Positions 10,995 through 23,357 of a stretch of DNA of 64,000 bases are shown here, in pieces. The notes beneath the pieces are model-generated. The model searched no databases, was not told the origin of the DNA, and saw only the letters and a list, made by a program, of their open reading frames with translations. This DNA comes from Iris pallida (taxonomy: Eukaryota; Streptophyta; Magnoliopsida; Asparagales; Iridaceae). Numbering within the stretch: the stretch's first letter is position 1; every line of letters begins with the position of its first letter. The DNA lies in contig JANAVB010029819.1 in assembly GCA_029216955.1 (NCBI GenBank), positions 30,228,204 to 30,292,203 of the forward strand, in the 5' to 3' direction. The translations under genes were made by a program, and so were the position numbers.

Positions 10995-11938
10995 TGTTGA
11001 CACAAAGTCACAGTCAACCAAATATTGACAACATTGACTAAATAATATCTGTAATAATTCAATACGACACACGGCGTCTGCATTAAGCTCAAGACAGACA
11101 ACAGCTCAGCCTCCGCTTTTCAGTTATATTCGAGTCTGTATTTTACACTTTCTTTGAGTCTAGACTAATGTAATCTGAGTCATGCTGAGCTCTTGAAACT
11201 TAGACTATAGCCTACCCAATAATCCCAAGCTCCACCAAACCAGATATTGCCCAATGGTCCCCTTAGAACCACTCTGTGCTCTGGAGATAGAGTTCGGGCC
11301 GAACTCTGCCTCCACACAGAGTTCGGGCCGAACTCTGTCCCCTAGAAATCAGGAACCCTAATTTTAGGGTTAGCTGGTTGCTAGTTGTCCAACGGCCAAA
11401 TATTTGAATTTTTCTACCCGAATTCTGGCCGAATTCTGCCTATAAAAATACTATAAATAGGGCATGAATTCTCTCATTTCAAATCATCCAATCTTCTCTT
11501 CTCTTCTCTCTTATAGCTCAAATAAGCCATACCCTTCCCATCTACTAGCCACAAGCCTCCTAAGTCTCGAGTGCTCAGCATCTCTCAGTTAGGATTCTTG
11601 TGCAAGAGTTGAAGAAGTCGCTTGGACAATTCCAAGCAAATCGCCACTGCGATCCTCTGTAAGAAGTTGACGTGCTCTTTGAAGTAAAGGCACGGGTTGT
11701 AAACTACTATTTCACAAATAGTGGATTTAATCCTGAGCTAGAGTTCTCAGGCCTGGACTAGTCCTCCACGAGGGAAACCAGGTTAAAATCGCTGTGTTTG
11801 CGTATGCTTTCTTGCTCTTCATTTACTTTCCGTATTTTACTCTGATTATTCATAGATCGTGAAAGAGTTAATTTTTAATTGGTTATTTTCTATATAAACT
11901 CTATTTACCCCCCTCTAGAGTTGCCAAACTGTTCTTCA
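10995..11938 (+). repeat. 3' LTR of Copia-1
   Basis: 944 bp, TGTTGACACA to GTTCTTCA, followed by the duplication GTATA at 11939-11943. It carries the same paired palindromes (11289-11308, 11317-11337) and TATA box (11452-11460) as the 5' LTR. Confidence 0.96.
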
Positions 11939-11943
11939 GTATA

Positions 11944-12699
11944 TAGATTTCTTATTACTTAAATATATATGTATATATATACTTGTATTGGTATACAGGT
12001 ATGTACTAGAAAATTTCATAAAATTTTCTATAATTCTAAAACTCAATAATGCTTTGAACTGTATGCTTAGTAGAATATTTTGAAATCAATATTATGGAAA
12101 TTTCATCGACTTGCAATATTTAATATAAAAAAATCATATGCTTAATTACTAAGATATTTACTAATATGAAATACCATAAATATTAATAAAATATATAAAA
12201 GAAATTTAAAAAAAATTGGGGGTTTATATCCTACCCAAGTTATAGAAATTTTGTCCTCAAAATTAAAATAAATCTTATATAAAATAATATAATGAGGTTT
12301 AACTCTAAGGGAGCAGGTGCGTTAAATCGTAACTTGGTTTCCGAAATGATAGAGGAAGTGGGTACCACAGGAATCCAAATTGGCGCCATATACTTCAAGA
12401 TAAGGGATTCTTGGTTCAAGGTCCTACCCAACTTATAGAAGTTGGCTAACCGTGAAAATTATTATTACAAGACTTATGAAAAGGACAATTTCTAAGGAGA
12501 GGTACGAGAATATTTGAGCATTTATGACTGTAGTCACGGACTCTAAGGAGCCAGGTATTCTTATGGCATTCTTAGCCAGTATCATTATAAAGAAAATTTT
12601 GCCAATTTTATATTGCTCAAATATATTCCTGCTCCAGTAAGACAGTAGATATTTTAGTGGTTGAAATATATCTGGAACAAAATGGTACAGAAGGATTTT
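11944..12699 (-). other. Old Gypsy 3'-end block, minus strand
   Basis: AT-rich sequence without a gene. Read on the - strand, 12236-12262 contains TTTTGAGGACAAAATTT followed by a GGGTAGGAT tract and then TATAAACCCCC. This is the usual end of plant Gypsy internal regions: GAGGAC-AAATTT block, polypurine tract, LTR start. The same block recurs on the + strand near 23310-23350. The short open frame 12240-12431 is probably not a gene. The part below 12225 would be LTR, cut off at Copia-1. Confidence 0.55.
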
Positions 12700-13340
12700 G
12701 TATTGAATGAATCATGGGTTTAATCTACATTGGCCGGACAAAATCTAGTAGAATGAATCTAAACCATCCTTATTAGGTTTGGGTAACCTGGAACGGATTC
12801 TAACTCAAGTGGTTGGGCTAGTTCTGAGTCGGGTTGGTTAGGTAGGTGTTATAAGTCTGAAAATGTGCCTTTCGTGACTTTTGTATATGATTAACACACA
12901 ACTCAATTGAGTGGCACACTAGTGGCATCTGTGTAGTGGGCTTCGAGTAAGTCATGACCATATCTTGGGTCGAAAGATTTGAGTCGAGGTTGGGTCTCTA
13001 ATTGAAGTCAAAAAGTATATCAGTATTATGGTAAGGATTATAGTTGGCCTTTTTGACCCAAAAATTGCATCATAAAAATGGAATACAAGGAAACATGGTT
13101 GATTGGGACATGATATGCCTAGATGAAGGTGGACTCGTCTAGGTCTTGTATATAAACTTTGTTGGAAGGTAACAGCTAGTATTGTGCTCCGAATATCAAT
13201 GTCACGATAGGGGACACCAAATGATCTAAATAGAAAGTAGGGCTTCATGAGGTACTAATTTATCATCCTAGTAGAAACCAATTTATCATAATTAATCGAT
13301 AATCTTAGTAATCCTAAAAATTTAGAGGGACTTATAATCT
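12700..13340. repeat. Dispersed repeat R1, copy a
   Basis: A degenerate stretch recognised by comparison with 26560-27060 and 27340-27835. Shared blocks include ACTCAATTGAGTGGCACA, a 'GACCCAAAAATTG' region, 'ATGAAGGTGGACTCGT' and 'TTGTGCTCC...ATCAATG'. On the - strand it begins near 13340 with a TATAAGTCCC-like LTR start, so it may be the 5' part of an old Gypsy LTR. No coding function is seen. Confidence 0.65.
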
Positions 13341-13699
13341 ATATTCTCCAAAAATTCTTTTTTCAAAATTAAAACTAAGACACAATACCATGATAGAATA
13401 GGATTTACATGAACCAAGGTTGCGAGCTTTGTATCTTGCTTGTTGGAATAACTGCATGATAAAATACTATACTATTAAGTGTGTTGTGCTAATATCAACT
13501 TGTGTCTTAACAATAGTAGTGTATCTAGGCCAATACTTGTTTCATTCCTTCTCTCGAGATGATCATATAGGTAATTATCCTACATTGTTGCTGAGATTCT
13601 ACAATTGTCTAATCGACCTGTACTGGGTTATTCTAGCTGGTACTAAGGCTGGGTTGATCAAAACATTGTCAAGGGTAGGATAAAAAGGGAAATAATCGA
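13341..13699. other. AT-rich stretch, nothing recognised
   Basis: An open frame of 87 codons at 13420-13683 has no recognisable motif and no homologous neighbour. I treat it as chance. The rest is degenerate retroelement-like DNA. Confidence 0.4.
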
Positions 13700-14090
13700 A
13701 GTAGTTTCAAGAAAGGTATGAAGTCAAGATGTATGCATAGGATGTAGTCTAGATAGAATCAGAGAACCATATACCTTCGTAATCACGTAATTTAAAGTTT
13801 CCCCTGCCAGTACATATCTAGTTGCAAACTTTTGAATTTATAGTTTAACGGATGGCTGCAGTGTATGTCTGCCATGCCAATCAATATATGTTCTCGGACT
13901 TATCTTTGGCCAAATCCACAAGATGTTTTTGAATTAACTTTGTATGAAAATATAGAAAAAGGGACCAACATGCATAGGATATGGTTCAAGTAGAATTCGA
14001 GAAACATATATTGCCATGATGTCATTATCTAAAGTCCTGCCTCGCTAGTATTTCATTGGCTGCAAAGACTTTGATTCTGTAATACAAGGA
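13700..14090. repeat. Two-copy imperfect direct repeat
   Basis: Two blocks about 240 bp apart share the pattern 'ATGCATAGGATRTRG...AAGTAGAAT..GAGAA.CATATA', 'TAAAGT..CCC.GC.AGTA' and 'TTGGCTGCAAA.ACTTTGA'. One is near 13720-13850 and the other near 13965-14085. Function unknown; it lies inside the old Gypsy internal region. Confidence 0.5.
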
Positions 14091-14639
14091 TAATATAATT
14101 TCCCAAACTTTTTCTTCGACTAATCCATGAAACATTTTCTAATATAATGAAGGGATATGAGAAGGAATTCTTTAGAAGATAAAAGATGAGAGTTTTAGTC
14201 AATCCTAGGAATTGGTGGTAAGACATAATCAACAGTATCCATATTCGAAAGAAAAGAATATTTACACAACCTTGGATTCGAAGAATGTGGCAAAATCTAA
14301 AGGGTAAAAGGAATTTTGGTCATGGCATGATTTAAGGAATACGTAAGATATTAAGGTTTTATGGAAAATCAAGATGATTAATAATTAGGTACTCCTATCG
14401 ATAGCATAACTTCTTGAGAAAAGATAGCATACTAGTTCCGAGGCATCATATAATCGGAGAACTTATTCTAATCATTCGTAATTACCAAACAATTTTATAA
14501 AGCAATAACAATGGATCTATTTTTTGGAAAGGGATAAATAGCTCAGGATGAAAATGTATGGTTAGGCTGATGACTAACTAGTACAGGTATGGATCCAGTG
14601 TCAAATAATGCAATAGAAGGAACGTAGCAACTAAAAAAA
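14091..14639. other. Noncoding Gypsy internal remnant
   Basis: No ORF and no RT or integrase motif on either strand. It lies downstream, in element orientation, of the minus-strand gag relic, where pol would be expected. Pol therefore appears deleted or was never present. Confidence 0.45.
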
Positions 14640-15700
14640 CTTTTCTGCTATGACTTTCCCTTTAGGTTCCGCATCCTCTAATGTTAGTGAGAAAGCCAGT
14701 ACGTACTTTTGACCAGGCCCTGAGCTGTAGCCCTGTTGAACTGCACTTACTGGAGAGATAGTGGTGGACGAGGTGCTCATACTTCTAGTGCCACCAGCCT
14801 CGGCACCTGCTGAACTGGAGGGGTACTGGAAGTGTGGAAGTTGTCTGCCTCAGAATCTGCTGAGCATAGACCATAGCCTGCTGATCGGGACAATCTTTCA
14901 CTTTATGCTGCCCTGACCCACATCTGAAGCATAATCCAAGCCGAGTTTGACACTCCTTTAGGACGTGTTCCTGCTTCCCGTAATAGTTATAGGTGGACTT
15001 CTGGTAGGGTGTAGGCCTCTACTGCTGTTGTGTAGTATGATGCGTCATCGTATAATCTTTGGCTTGGTGATAATTGGAACCGTAAATCATACACTGTCCC
15101 ATTCTACGACGACAATCCATTATAACATGACCCTTCCTGTGACAGAAGCGACACATAGGGAGTTCCTTATCTGGATATGGTGATGCTATATGGGGTGGTT
15201 GCTGTGCTTCAAGCTTTTCTTAGTCACTCTAGCTGGTACTCGGGCTAGTGGGTTGATAGAGACCTATTTAGGGATACTGACATAATATTCCTTGTAAACT
15301 CATTTTGTTGCTGCTGCACTTGTAATAACTTTAGCAAGAACCTCGCCACTAAAGCCTTATTATCGTAAGGAATCGGCAGCTGTGGTGGGGATTGAGAAGG
15401 AGGTGGTCTATGTTCTTTTTGGAGAGCTGGAGGCTACTGGTCATGTTGTCCTACCTGGGATCCCACAGCTTAAAGGTACTGCTGGGTAGGTGGGGTCCTC
15501 TGAGCTGATTGAGACACATAACCTGACTGAAGAGATATGGTAGGGGTTATTGTTGGAGGCTACGAGGGAACTTGCTCCTCTTAGGCTGTCGAGTTTTCAG
15601 AGGTGCGGGTAAGAGGGGGCAACGTGACTGCTACTAGGATTCATCCTATTGGCACGAAGGTAAGAGCAATGTTAGAAATGATTCAAGCAAGAGGCAACTC
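14640..15700 (-). pseudogene. gag: Gypsy gag relic with four tandem CCHC units
   Basis: On the - strand a broken gag reads down from about 15700 (ARFLLKLLQVQQQQNEF near 15330) into four evenly built zinc-knuckle units in one frame. Unit 1 (15112-15153) is CRFCHRKGHVIMDC, intact. Unit 2 (15052-15093) has two of its three Cys replaced by Tyr. Unit 3 (14950-14991) also has two Cys replaced by Tyr. Unit 4 (14890-14931) is CFRCGSGQHKVKDC, intact. A single TAG separates units 2 and 3. TGT-to-TAT and CAG-to-TAG are all transitions. Nucleic-acid binding is the known role of CCHC units in gag. Plant Gypsy gags commonly have one or two, so four is unusual. Confidence 0.75.
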
Positions 15701-15856
15701 AAGCAATCAAAAGAGAGTTTGGAAAGTTTGCAGTCAAAGGTGGTAATAAGTTATGGATCAGATAATATTCCTATTCCTAGATGTGGGCTTGTTGGGTACA
15801 ATCATGTAATCCAACAACATTTTTATAGGCCTACATGGGCCACCACAAAAATATGT
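15701..15856 (-). other. Leader and decayed primer-site region of the minus-strand Gypsy
   Basis: On the - strand the sequence after the LTR end (GGGTGTTACA) is TATTTTTGTGGTGGCCCATG. The equivalent place on the + strand copy (20811 onward) reads similarly. The usual TGGTATCAGAGC primer site is no longer exact in either copy. Confidence 0.45.
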
Positions 15857-16680
15857 AACACCCAGTCCCAATATATGCAGGACTAGACATACAAAACATG
15901 TCAGCTGCATACATACGAAGAATATTCCAATATATGGAATTCTCATACGTATACATAAGCTGTAAGAAATATAAATCACAAGCCAAATCACAGAATAACT
16001 ATATCTCATCCACAGAACACAATAGAATAGCAATAGTCCAGATAGAATATAATAAAAGAGTCAAAAGATATAGCCGGGTGGAAACAAATCCACTACCAAA
16101 CAACTATGAAAAATAGTCTCAGATATCTTGAGTCTGATCTCCTAAAATAAAATAAAAGAAACAAACAAAACATGTCCACTACAAGTCTCAAATTGTGACT
16201 AAGAAATAGATCTCAGAAGGCGAGACCTCATTTGATGTATATAATATATCCAGTGTAGCACCGTACTCCTGGGAAGTCATGATCGTCTAAGCCTGGAGAA
16301 TTTACCAGGTCCTCGGTGGGACGTATCATGATACAAGTAATAACATGCCATATAAACTGTGAATAAAAATAAATATGCAAGCAATAAGGTTCCTAACCAT
16401 TCTACTGTGATTAATTAGTTTAAGAACAAAGCTCCAATGCTTGGGCACTTGGCTAAAGTGGGATTGGCGTAGTCCCCTCATAGGGTACCAGGGGCCTACG
16501 TCCATAACTCTCCGATAACGTCAGAGGGCATTAGTATAGAGGGTACGTCCATAACGCTCAGCGAACGTCAGAGGGCCTCAATGACATGCGTCTTCGGCGA
16601 AGCTTATAGGTTAAAATAAGAGAAGTACAAAGGTGGCCCATATGTCAAGGAACTATTCTCCCCACACAATGCCTATCTAT
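15857..16680 (-). repeat. Gypsy LTR fragment (3' part), minus strand
   Basis: The reverse complement matches the last part of the + strand LTR at 19840-20810. Both have a CATTG-GTGGGGAGAATA block and both end in 'TTGGGACT.GG.GTTACA'. It is cut off at 16680, where the + strand LTR begins. It contains a two-copy repeat of ACGTCCATAAC...AACGTCAGAGGG near 16498-16590. Confidence 0.6.
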
Positions 16681-17135
16681 GTGTAAACCCCTGAATTTTT
16701 AAGAGATTTTTATATTTATTTGCTTAAATAATTAGTTTGAAATTATTTTTTTATTTTATAGATAGTCTTGGTCGTGCTTAAATTTGGTTATGCACATTAA
16801 CTAGACATTATGGCATGACTAGTGCAGTCGTGTACCATAACTAGCATATTAGCCGTACCCCTAAGTTTATTGTTGTAATATTCATTATTTTAAGAATTAG
16901 TTGGCACTTGGTTATAATTTTCACTTTTATATTATTTATTTGTAAATTTAATTTTTGTTTAATACTAATAATAAGAGTTTCAATATTAAATAAAGTGCAG
17001 TTTTATATAAGTGTGTGTTATCAAAATATTTTAAGTATTTTGGAAATTTTAAATATATATAAAAATATATTCCAATGACCTTTGACTAGAATGGTATAGG
17101 TGCACATATATTCGTGTGTGCTTTAAATATTATTT

Positions 17136-17136
<1 letters not shown>

Positions 17137-17207
<71 letters not shown>
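17137..17207. repeat. (AT)n microsatellite
   Basis: An uninterrupted AT run of about 70 bp inside the long Gypsy LTR. Confidence 0.95.
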
Positions 17208-17208
<1 letters not shown>

Positions 17209-17529
17209 GTGTATGTGTAAAAAAAAGAAAAAAATATATTATATTTAAATATATTCATTGAAATATTTTGCTAAATATACGTTAAAAATTTATTTTACTA
17301 GAAAAGTTTTGTTACTACATTTATTTGGGGTTTTGGTTCTGTTATTAGATATATATATGTATATGTATACATAAATAGTTATATATAGGATTCATTTTCC
17401 ATTTCTATTTATAGAATAATATTAATAATGATAGGCATATATGTGGATATCATAATTAATGTTATGCCTTATTGATAATATAGTACTAGGTTAAAGTATT
17501 TTTGGGACTTAAATATATATAAAAAGGGA

Positions 17530-17532
<3 letters not shown>

Positions 17533-17579
<47 letters not shown>
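17533..17579. repeat. (GA)n microsatellite
   Basis: An AG/GA run of about 47 bp. The homologous position in the second LTR copy (24569-24601) carries a shorter, interrupted run. Confidence 0.95.
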
Positions 17580-17581
<2 letters not shown>

Positions 17582-17688
17582 ATTTTCATATATGTAAACA
17601 AGTTGCAAGGACAGAACCATATATAAATATAAAATGGTTTATACCATATATTATGATTCTACATGTTACTAGAATTTACCATTCATTG

Positions 17689-17940
<252 letters not shown>

Positions 17941-19904
17941 TTATTGATGGCTAATGAGAGAAAAATCACGAGATATTGAAAAATCAAAATCTCGTGAGAC
18001 TTAAAATCCAAATTTCCCCTGTCGGTTCCAAACCAGAAGAAATCTACAGAGCTAAGTTTTGGATATTTTAGAGTCCAAATTACGCCGATTCTTAAACCAG
18101 TGATATCAAATCTTTCCCTATAGCACTCTTGATCTATTTCTCACCAGAATTAGATCAAACTCTCACTTGAAATAAGTTTTTAAATCTAAGACTAATAAAT
18201 TTAAGTTGTGCATATTTATATGGGTAGATTCGATAAAGTTGGATCGACCACCATAAGAACATATCGTAAACTTCATTCAATTGCCCCAGCTTCTTCGTCA
18301 CCCTGAGTGTGCATCCCCGATTCATCCACGTCACCATACGACCGCCAAAACGCTACTGTGGCTGCCGAAAAACTTCCTGTTAAAGAGTACTCTATTTTCG
18401 AACCAAATAGTCGACAACCAGGTACCAAACATTCTACCCATTTATCTCGATAATTACTCGATTAAATTTTTATCTAGAAATTCTTATAGATAGACAATAC
18501 AACCCTATCGAAGTCCTAGTAAATATATTAGAGTAATAAGGAGGAATCGATCTAGAAAAATCGATTCAAATTTGAAGAAAACTGTTTAAGTAAACATTTT
18601 AGAGACATCCACAACCATGATTTGAAAGAAAGATTTTGAACCAAATATTAGAAACTTCAAAAATCTATTAGAAGACAGTTATAGACAACATATATGAGAT
18701 CAAAATCCTTCTTGTAGAATTATTTTTCATCTACCATACAGAAAGTTATTTGATTTCAAAAATCAAGAAAACCCATTTTTGCAAACTGAAAGTTTTGGAA
18801 AAAAATTTCGATACGACGTACGTCCAACAAACCAGGCAACATGGTTGTAACCCATGAGCATCGAATGATGTGTATGGATGTTGTCGAGGAGTGGGATTCG
18901 AGGGAATCAATTTCATTTTTGTGCGCGACGAAATCAAGGCATATCGGTCGAAATACCCAGTATCTACTCCTTTGCAAACTAGCCCATAACTTCGTGCACA
19001 TTCGTTATCTCGAGACAACACTTATGCCAATAGGACATGTTATTTTTCTGGTCCTGTGAGCCAAGTTTGGTCAAATTCTGAGAAGGTCGACCGAAATGCT
19101 ATCTTGGCGTGCCCGTGACCCGATCCAATGGGCAAATTTATGCACGACACACCATAATCCAATATTGGACACATGGTTGGGTTCATATCGTCAAACAGAC
19201 CTATAGACATATAGTTTGATGACTTTAGTGATTGTAGGTACTGGCATGCTTTTTGGTGCAAAGCGGATCCAACGATGAACATCATTTTGACCCAAAATTA
19301 CAATTTGTTCCCTATGTCCAGAATTGGACTTTTAGGTAGGCATTTATAGACATTGATTTTATACCAAAAATGTTTATGATATTTATTTCAACATCCGAGG
19401 ACGTTTGCAGGACTTGACTTCTCATTGCTATTGATTATGACGATCTGAGTGACTGGACTTGCTTTTCTCTGCACATGACCTCCAGGCAAGATACCTTGCC
19501 ATTACTGTATATTTACTTCAGCTCACTTTATTGCATGTATTTAGTTATTATTATTTATTTTTTTGTAAAAAATGCTTATTTGTCCTCTGTGATAACAAGT
19601 CACTGTTTAGTAATAAATTTTATTTTCTTGTTTTCTATATGCACATTTGACCTAGAAGGAAGAGACCACCTGCATTCATTGGCCTTGACACATGTTTGAC
19701 ACGAGTCATGAGTTGCATATAGATCTCAAATTTGTGTATCAACTGGCCAGCGGTACATATAGAACGAGCGTTAGGCTATAACTACTAAATAGGATTGTAT
19801 GATAGGTACTGGTAGTTATTAGGGTTAGGACATTGGGTGGGGAGAATACTATTGGACGTTGACATCCACCCTATCTATCATATACTCGCTCGCTATTGAG
19901 GAAA

Positions 19905-20015
19905 GGTAGGTAGACTATATGCTATAGACTCGTGACTGAACAATGGCATATAGACTATATACTATAGACTCGTGATTAAGGAATGGTATATAGACTTAGA
20001 CTCGAGACTGAGGTA
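19905..20015. repeat. Short tandem repeat, about 43-bp unit
   Basis: Three imperfect copies of a unit containing 'TATAGACT..A.ACTATAGACTCGTGA' followed by 'AATGG.ATA'. It lies within the long LTR and is noncoding. Confidence 0.6.
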
Positions 20016-20810
20016 CTTTATTTCTATGACTTGACTTGAAGGTTACGTGACCATGCACTATTCCCGATGGCATTACACCTAGAGTGGTTAGGTGACCTTA
20101 TCGTTAGGTATATATACGTTCTGTGCACTTATGCCTGACCATGACTTGGAACAGTATTTTGTTGCGAACTAGTTTGCCATACCTTGTCCTTGTTTGGTTG
20201 TAGGTGTGATTCACTGCTTCGATGAGAAGGTACCGAACCTTGTTGTGGTCCGGATACTATATTGAATTCATGGCATGGAATGATACTTCATCATGGATTA
20301 GGGTGTCATCTTTTTTTCTTGTTTGGTTGGAGGGATGATACGCTAATTTAAAGGTTGAATATTGGACCATGTTATGATCTGATTTACTTATTATTGAGCA
20401 ATTTTTATTTAGTTATGTGGGATGTTCTTCCTATATCTTGTTACGTCCATCTCAAGACCTAGTGATTTTTCCAAGTGTGTGCTTTTATGACTTTTTGTAG
20501 GTGTTCTAGTCAAGGCCATGATCTTCTCTATTCCTTCGAAGATGATTGCTCTTGGATCATCCAGGTTACTCTTGCTACATCATTTCTTTGTTGATGTATT
20601 ACTTCTCCTATTAGTTGGTAGTAGATTTATCTCCGCCCAACATCTTATACAAATGATAATTTATAATGATTATAATATCTTTTATTCTTATATTTTATGG
20701 ATGCGATTAGTTGTCATGGTTATACTACATTTTACAGCTTATGTATATTTATTATACGGCTGGCACGTCTACGTTCCTAGTCCTACGTATTTTGGGACTA
20801 GGGCGTTACA

Positions 20811-23357
20811 TGTTTTTATGGAGGCCCATCTAGGTCCACGATAAATTATTTGGTTACTTTACGGTACCAAGCAAGCCTACGTATAGGATTAGAGTCTAGG
20901 ATCTCATCCACAAACTTAACCTCCTTCTTCGATTCCATTTTCGAACTCTCGCTTGACTCTTTGATTTGTATCTTGCTTGATCCCTTCTATCGTAATTCTT
21001 AACTTACCTTCGTGCTTGGTAGAGGTTAGGAAGGTGACTCATACTAGGTAAGACATGTTTCATTGTCCTATCACACTACTAGTTTAAACTCTTGCAAGTT
21101 GGGTTGAATGCCTCACGACCTAATATTTTCTTTGACCTTAACCTATGCCTTAGACAAGACGACAGTAGGACGACAATATAGGCACGAATATCGGACAAGA
21201 CTTAGCTTCCTAAGGAAATTGAATTATTTATAGTTTCTTTCATCATTATCTCGCGTACTTATATTTACTATCTTGACCAATGCTACTATTATAGCGTAGT
21301 TTTGCACGCTTATTCTTTTATCAAGCTTGTTCATGACATATATGTTATTGGAGGTACCCCACTAACATATTGCTTAATTAGAACCAATGCATGATGGTCT
21401 GATCAACCTAGTGCACTTGGTTCGCTCTTCATAAAATTATTCCATTCAGAATGAGATATAGTTAACTTGTCCCTTAGTATCTCATCTACAACTGAGTTAA
21501 CAATTCAATCACCTTTGAACCCCGTATTTGTATTCGATCACATCTCCCTTGAACTCTTTACTATTTTTTGACACCTTTTTCGGAAAAACAAACGCTCATA
21601 GACACAGAGTTTTCTCCTATGGCCAGGATAGTTGTATATACACAAGTGTAGGTAGCCATCGACCAAGTCATGTGACTACAACCTCGCCTCAAATTACTCA
21701 TCCTTTTCTTTGACCCTAGACCTATTGTCGTGACCTGTAATCATTTGAAACTTAAGAATGATTAGAATCGTATCTTTAATTCATACCACTAACCTAGACA
21801 ACTTTTATACAATCTTCTCTCTAAGGAATCATGTACCCTTGATCTCTAATCATTTATCTTGATTTCTTAACCCTTACTCTTTGTATTTCTTGCGTTAAAC
21901 CATCATTTATTTTCCAAACTCTTACCCGACCAAGCATCACAGATTAAACAAGAGATGAATAGACAAAGACAAGGGCAAGCATTTACCATGCCTGTATTAG
22001 ACACCCATCTCGAGATTAGGGATCCAATAGGTATTATTCTAGTTATACGATTTTTATTATTAAAGACATGACTTAGCATTAGAACAACAAATTCACTAGC
22101 TTAGCCAATATCCATAGCATAATACTTCGTCTAACTATGAATTATGAGTTATCGACAACAATGCTTGAGCACTACCTTCGACACCATTAGAAACCTTATG
22201 ACCATAGTCTAGCAGGCCTATCACGAATAGAAATTTAGGACTTAGTCATTAGAAATTATTGCATGACGTACCTTAGAAATTGTTGCCTCCACCTTATGTA
22301 CTATGGAAGAGTGAATCCTTCGATTTCCTCGATATATATGTTATCGTAGCATCCCTCGCCAAACATTGGAAGAACAAAAATGACATACGTAATCATTTCT
22401 CCGTTGTTCAAAAATCAATTTATGATCTTCGAACTTGACACATTTCCTCCAATCGGACTAATAAATCAGTGGTTTATAACGTCCATTTCTATCCGTATCA
22501 CTTTGATACCTCCACCGTGACTTTGACATTTGGAGCACCAAACTAGCCATTTCCTTCCAACAAATTTTACCCTCATGAACTAGGGGAGCCACTTTACACA
22601 CATGACATACATGTCCCATAGAAACACACCATCTTGTGCTCCATTTCAATTACACTACAAGTATGACATATTTTTCCTTAAAACAAAACATGGATACCCA
22701 TTTTCGTAATATTTAATTTTTAACCATGCAATATTGACTCCATCCCTCAAACGACTGACACACATGATCTATGCAAGACAAACCACACCCATGCATTCCA
22801 TTCAAGGAAGCACATGCCTCCTGCATCAAACACCAAACATCAACCCACACACCCTAGTTATTATGACTTAAAAGATTCCAAACACCTACCTAATCATGCC
22901 TTTTCCTTCAAAACTAGTTATATTCGACCACTGATTCCTACTATCTTGTTGAAGCATGACCCCTAAAGTACGATGTTATAATTCTCTTATAGAAGTTATT
23001 GACCGCGAATGCCGGGGTAATATCTAGGCTTCCTTCAGGACCCGTGACTACGGTAGAAGTATCTAATATCCTCATATCTATTCCTACAATTTGACCTTTC
23101 CAGAAGTCTTGTAACAACGATTTTCACGGTTAGAAAATTCTTATAAGTTGGGTAGAATCTTGAATTAAGAATACCCTAACTTGTAGAAAATGGCGTCAAT
23201 TTTGATTCCTTGTATAACTATCTCCTCCATCTTTTCGGAAACCGAGTATGATTGACATAATTACTCATCCTTCGCATTTAGTCTCATTCTTCCTTGATAT
23301 TAAGATTGATTTTAATTTCGAGGATAAAATTTTTATATAATGGGTAGGATAAAATTT
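20811..23357 (+). other. Decayed Gypsy internal region, no recognisable gag or pol
   Basis: 2.5 kb with only short frames. The sole landmark is the + strand Gypsy terminal block at about 23310-23350 (GAGGATAAAATTTTT then GGGTAGGAT), which precedes a 3' LTR in intact elements. An inverted copy of repeat R1 seems to lie at 22440-22760. No RT, RNase H, integrase or chromodomain motif could be read, so the element was either non-autonomous or is too decayed. Confidence 0.5.
22440..22760. repeat. Possible inverted copy of repeat R1 (copy d)
   Basis: The reverse complement of 12990-13210 and this stretch share 'GTGAC.TTGA.ATT.GGAGCAC', 'CCTTCCAACAAA.TTTA' and 'CATGTCCCA...AA.CA'. The match is weaker than among the direct copies. 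Confidence 0.4.

Larger units (their letters stand above)
2298..11938 (+). mobile_element. Copia-1: complete Sirevirus-like Ty1/Copia element
   Basis: Full-length 9.6-kb element flanked by the exact 5-bp duplication GTATA (2293-2297 and 11939-11943). LTRs run 2298-3242 and 10995-11938 and both have TG...CA ends. They differ at roughly 16-18 positions by eye, nearly all transitions plus one 1-bp indel, so the insertion is fairly young. Order: 5' LTR, Met-tRNA-type primer site, gag with two zinc knuckles, protease, integrase, RT, RNase H, extra ORF, repeated GGGGGAG tracts, 3' LTR. The order integrase before RT defines Copia. The extra ORF after pol and the multiple polypurine tracts are published hallmarks of Sireviruses. 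Gag, pol and the extra ORF all carry stops or frameshifts. Confidence 0.95.

Noticed and set aside
12240..12431. Gypsy pol C-terminus as a coding exon
   Set aside because: The homologous + strand block near 23110-23350 does not preserve the frame; better explained as the untranslated end and polypurine tract region.
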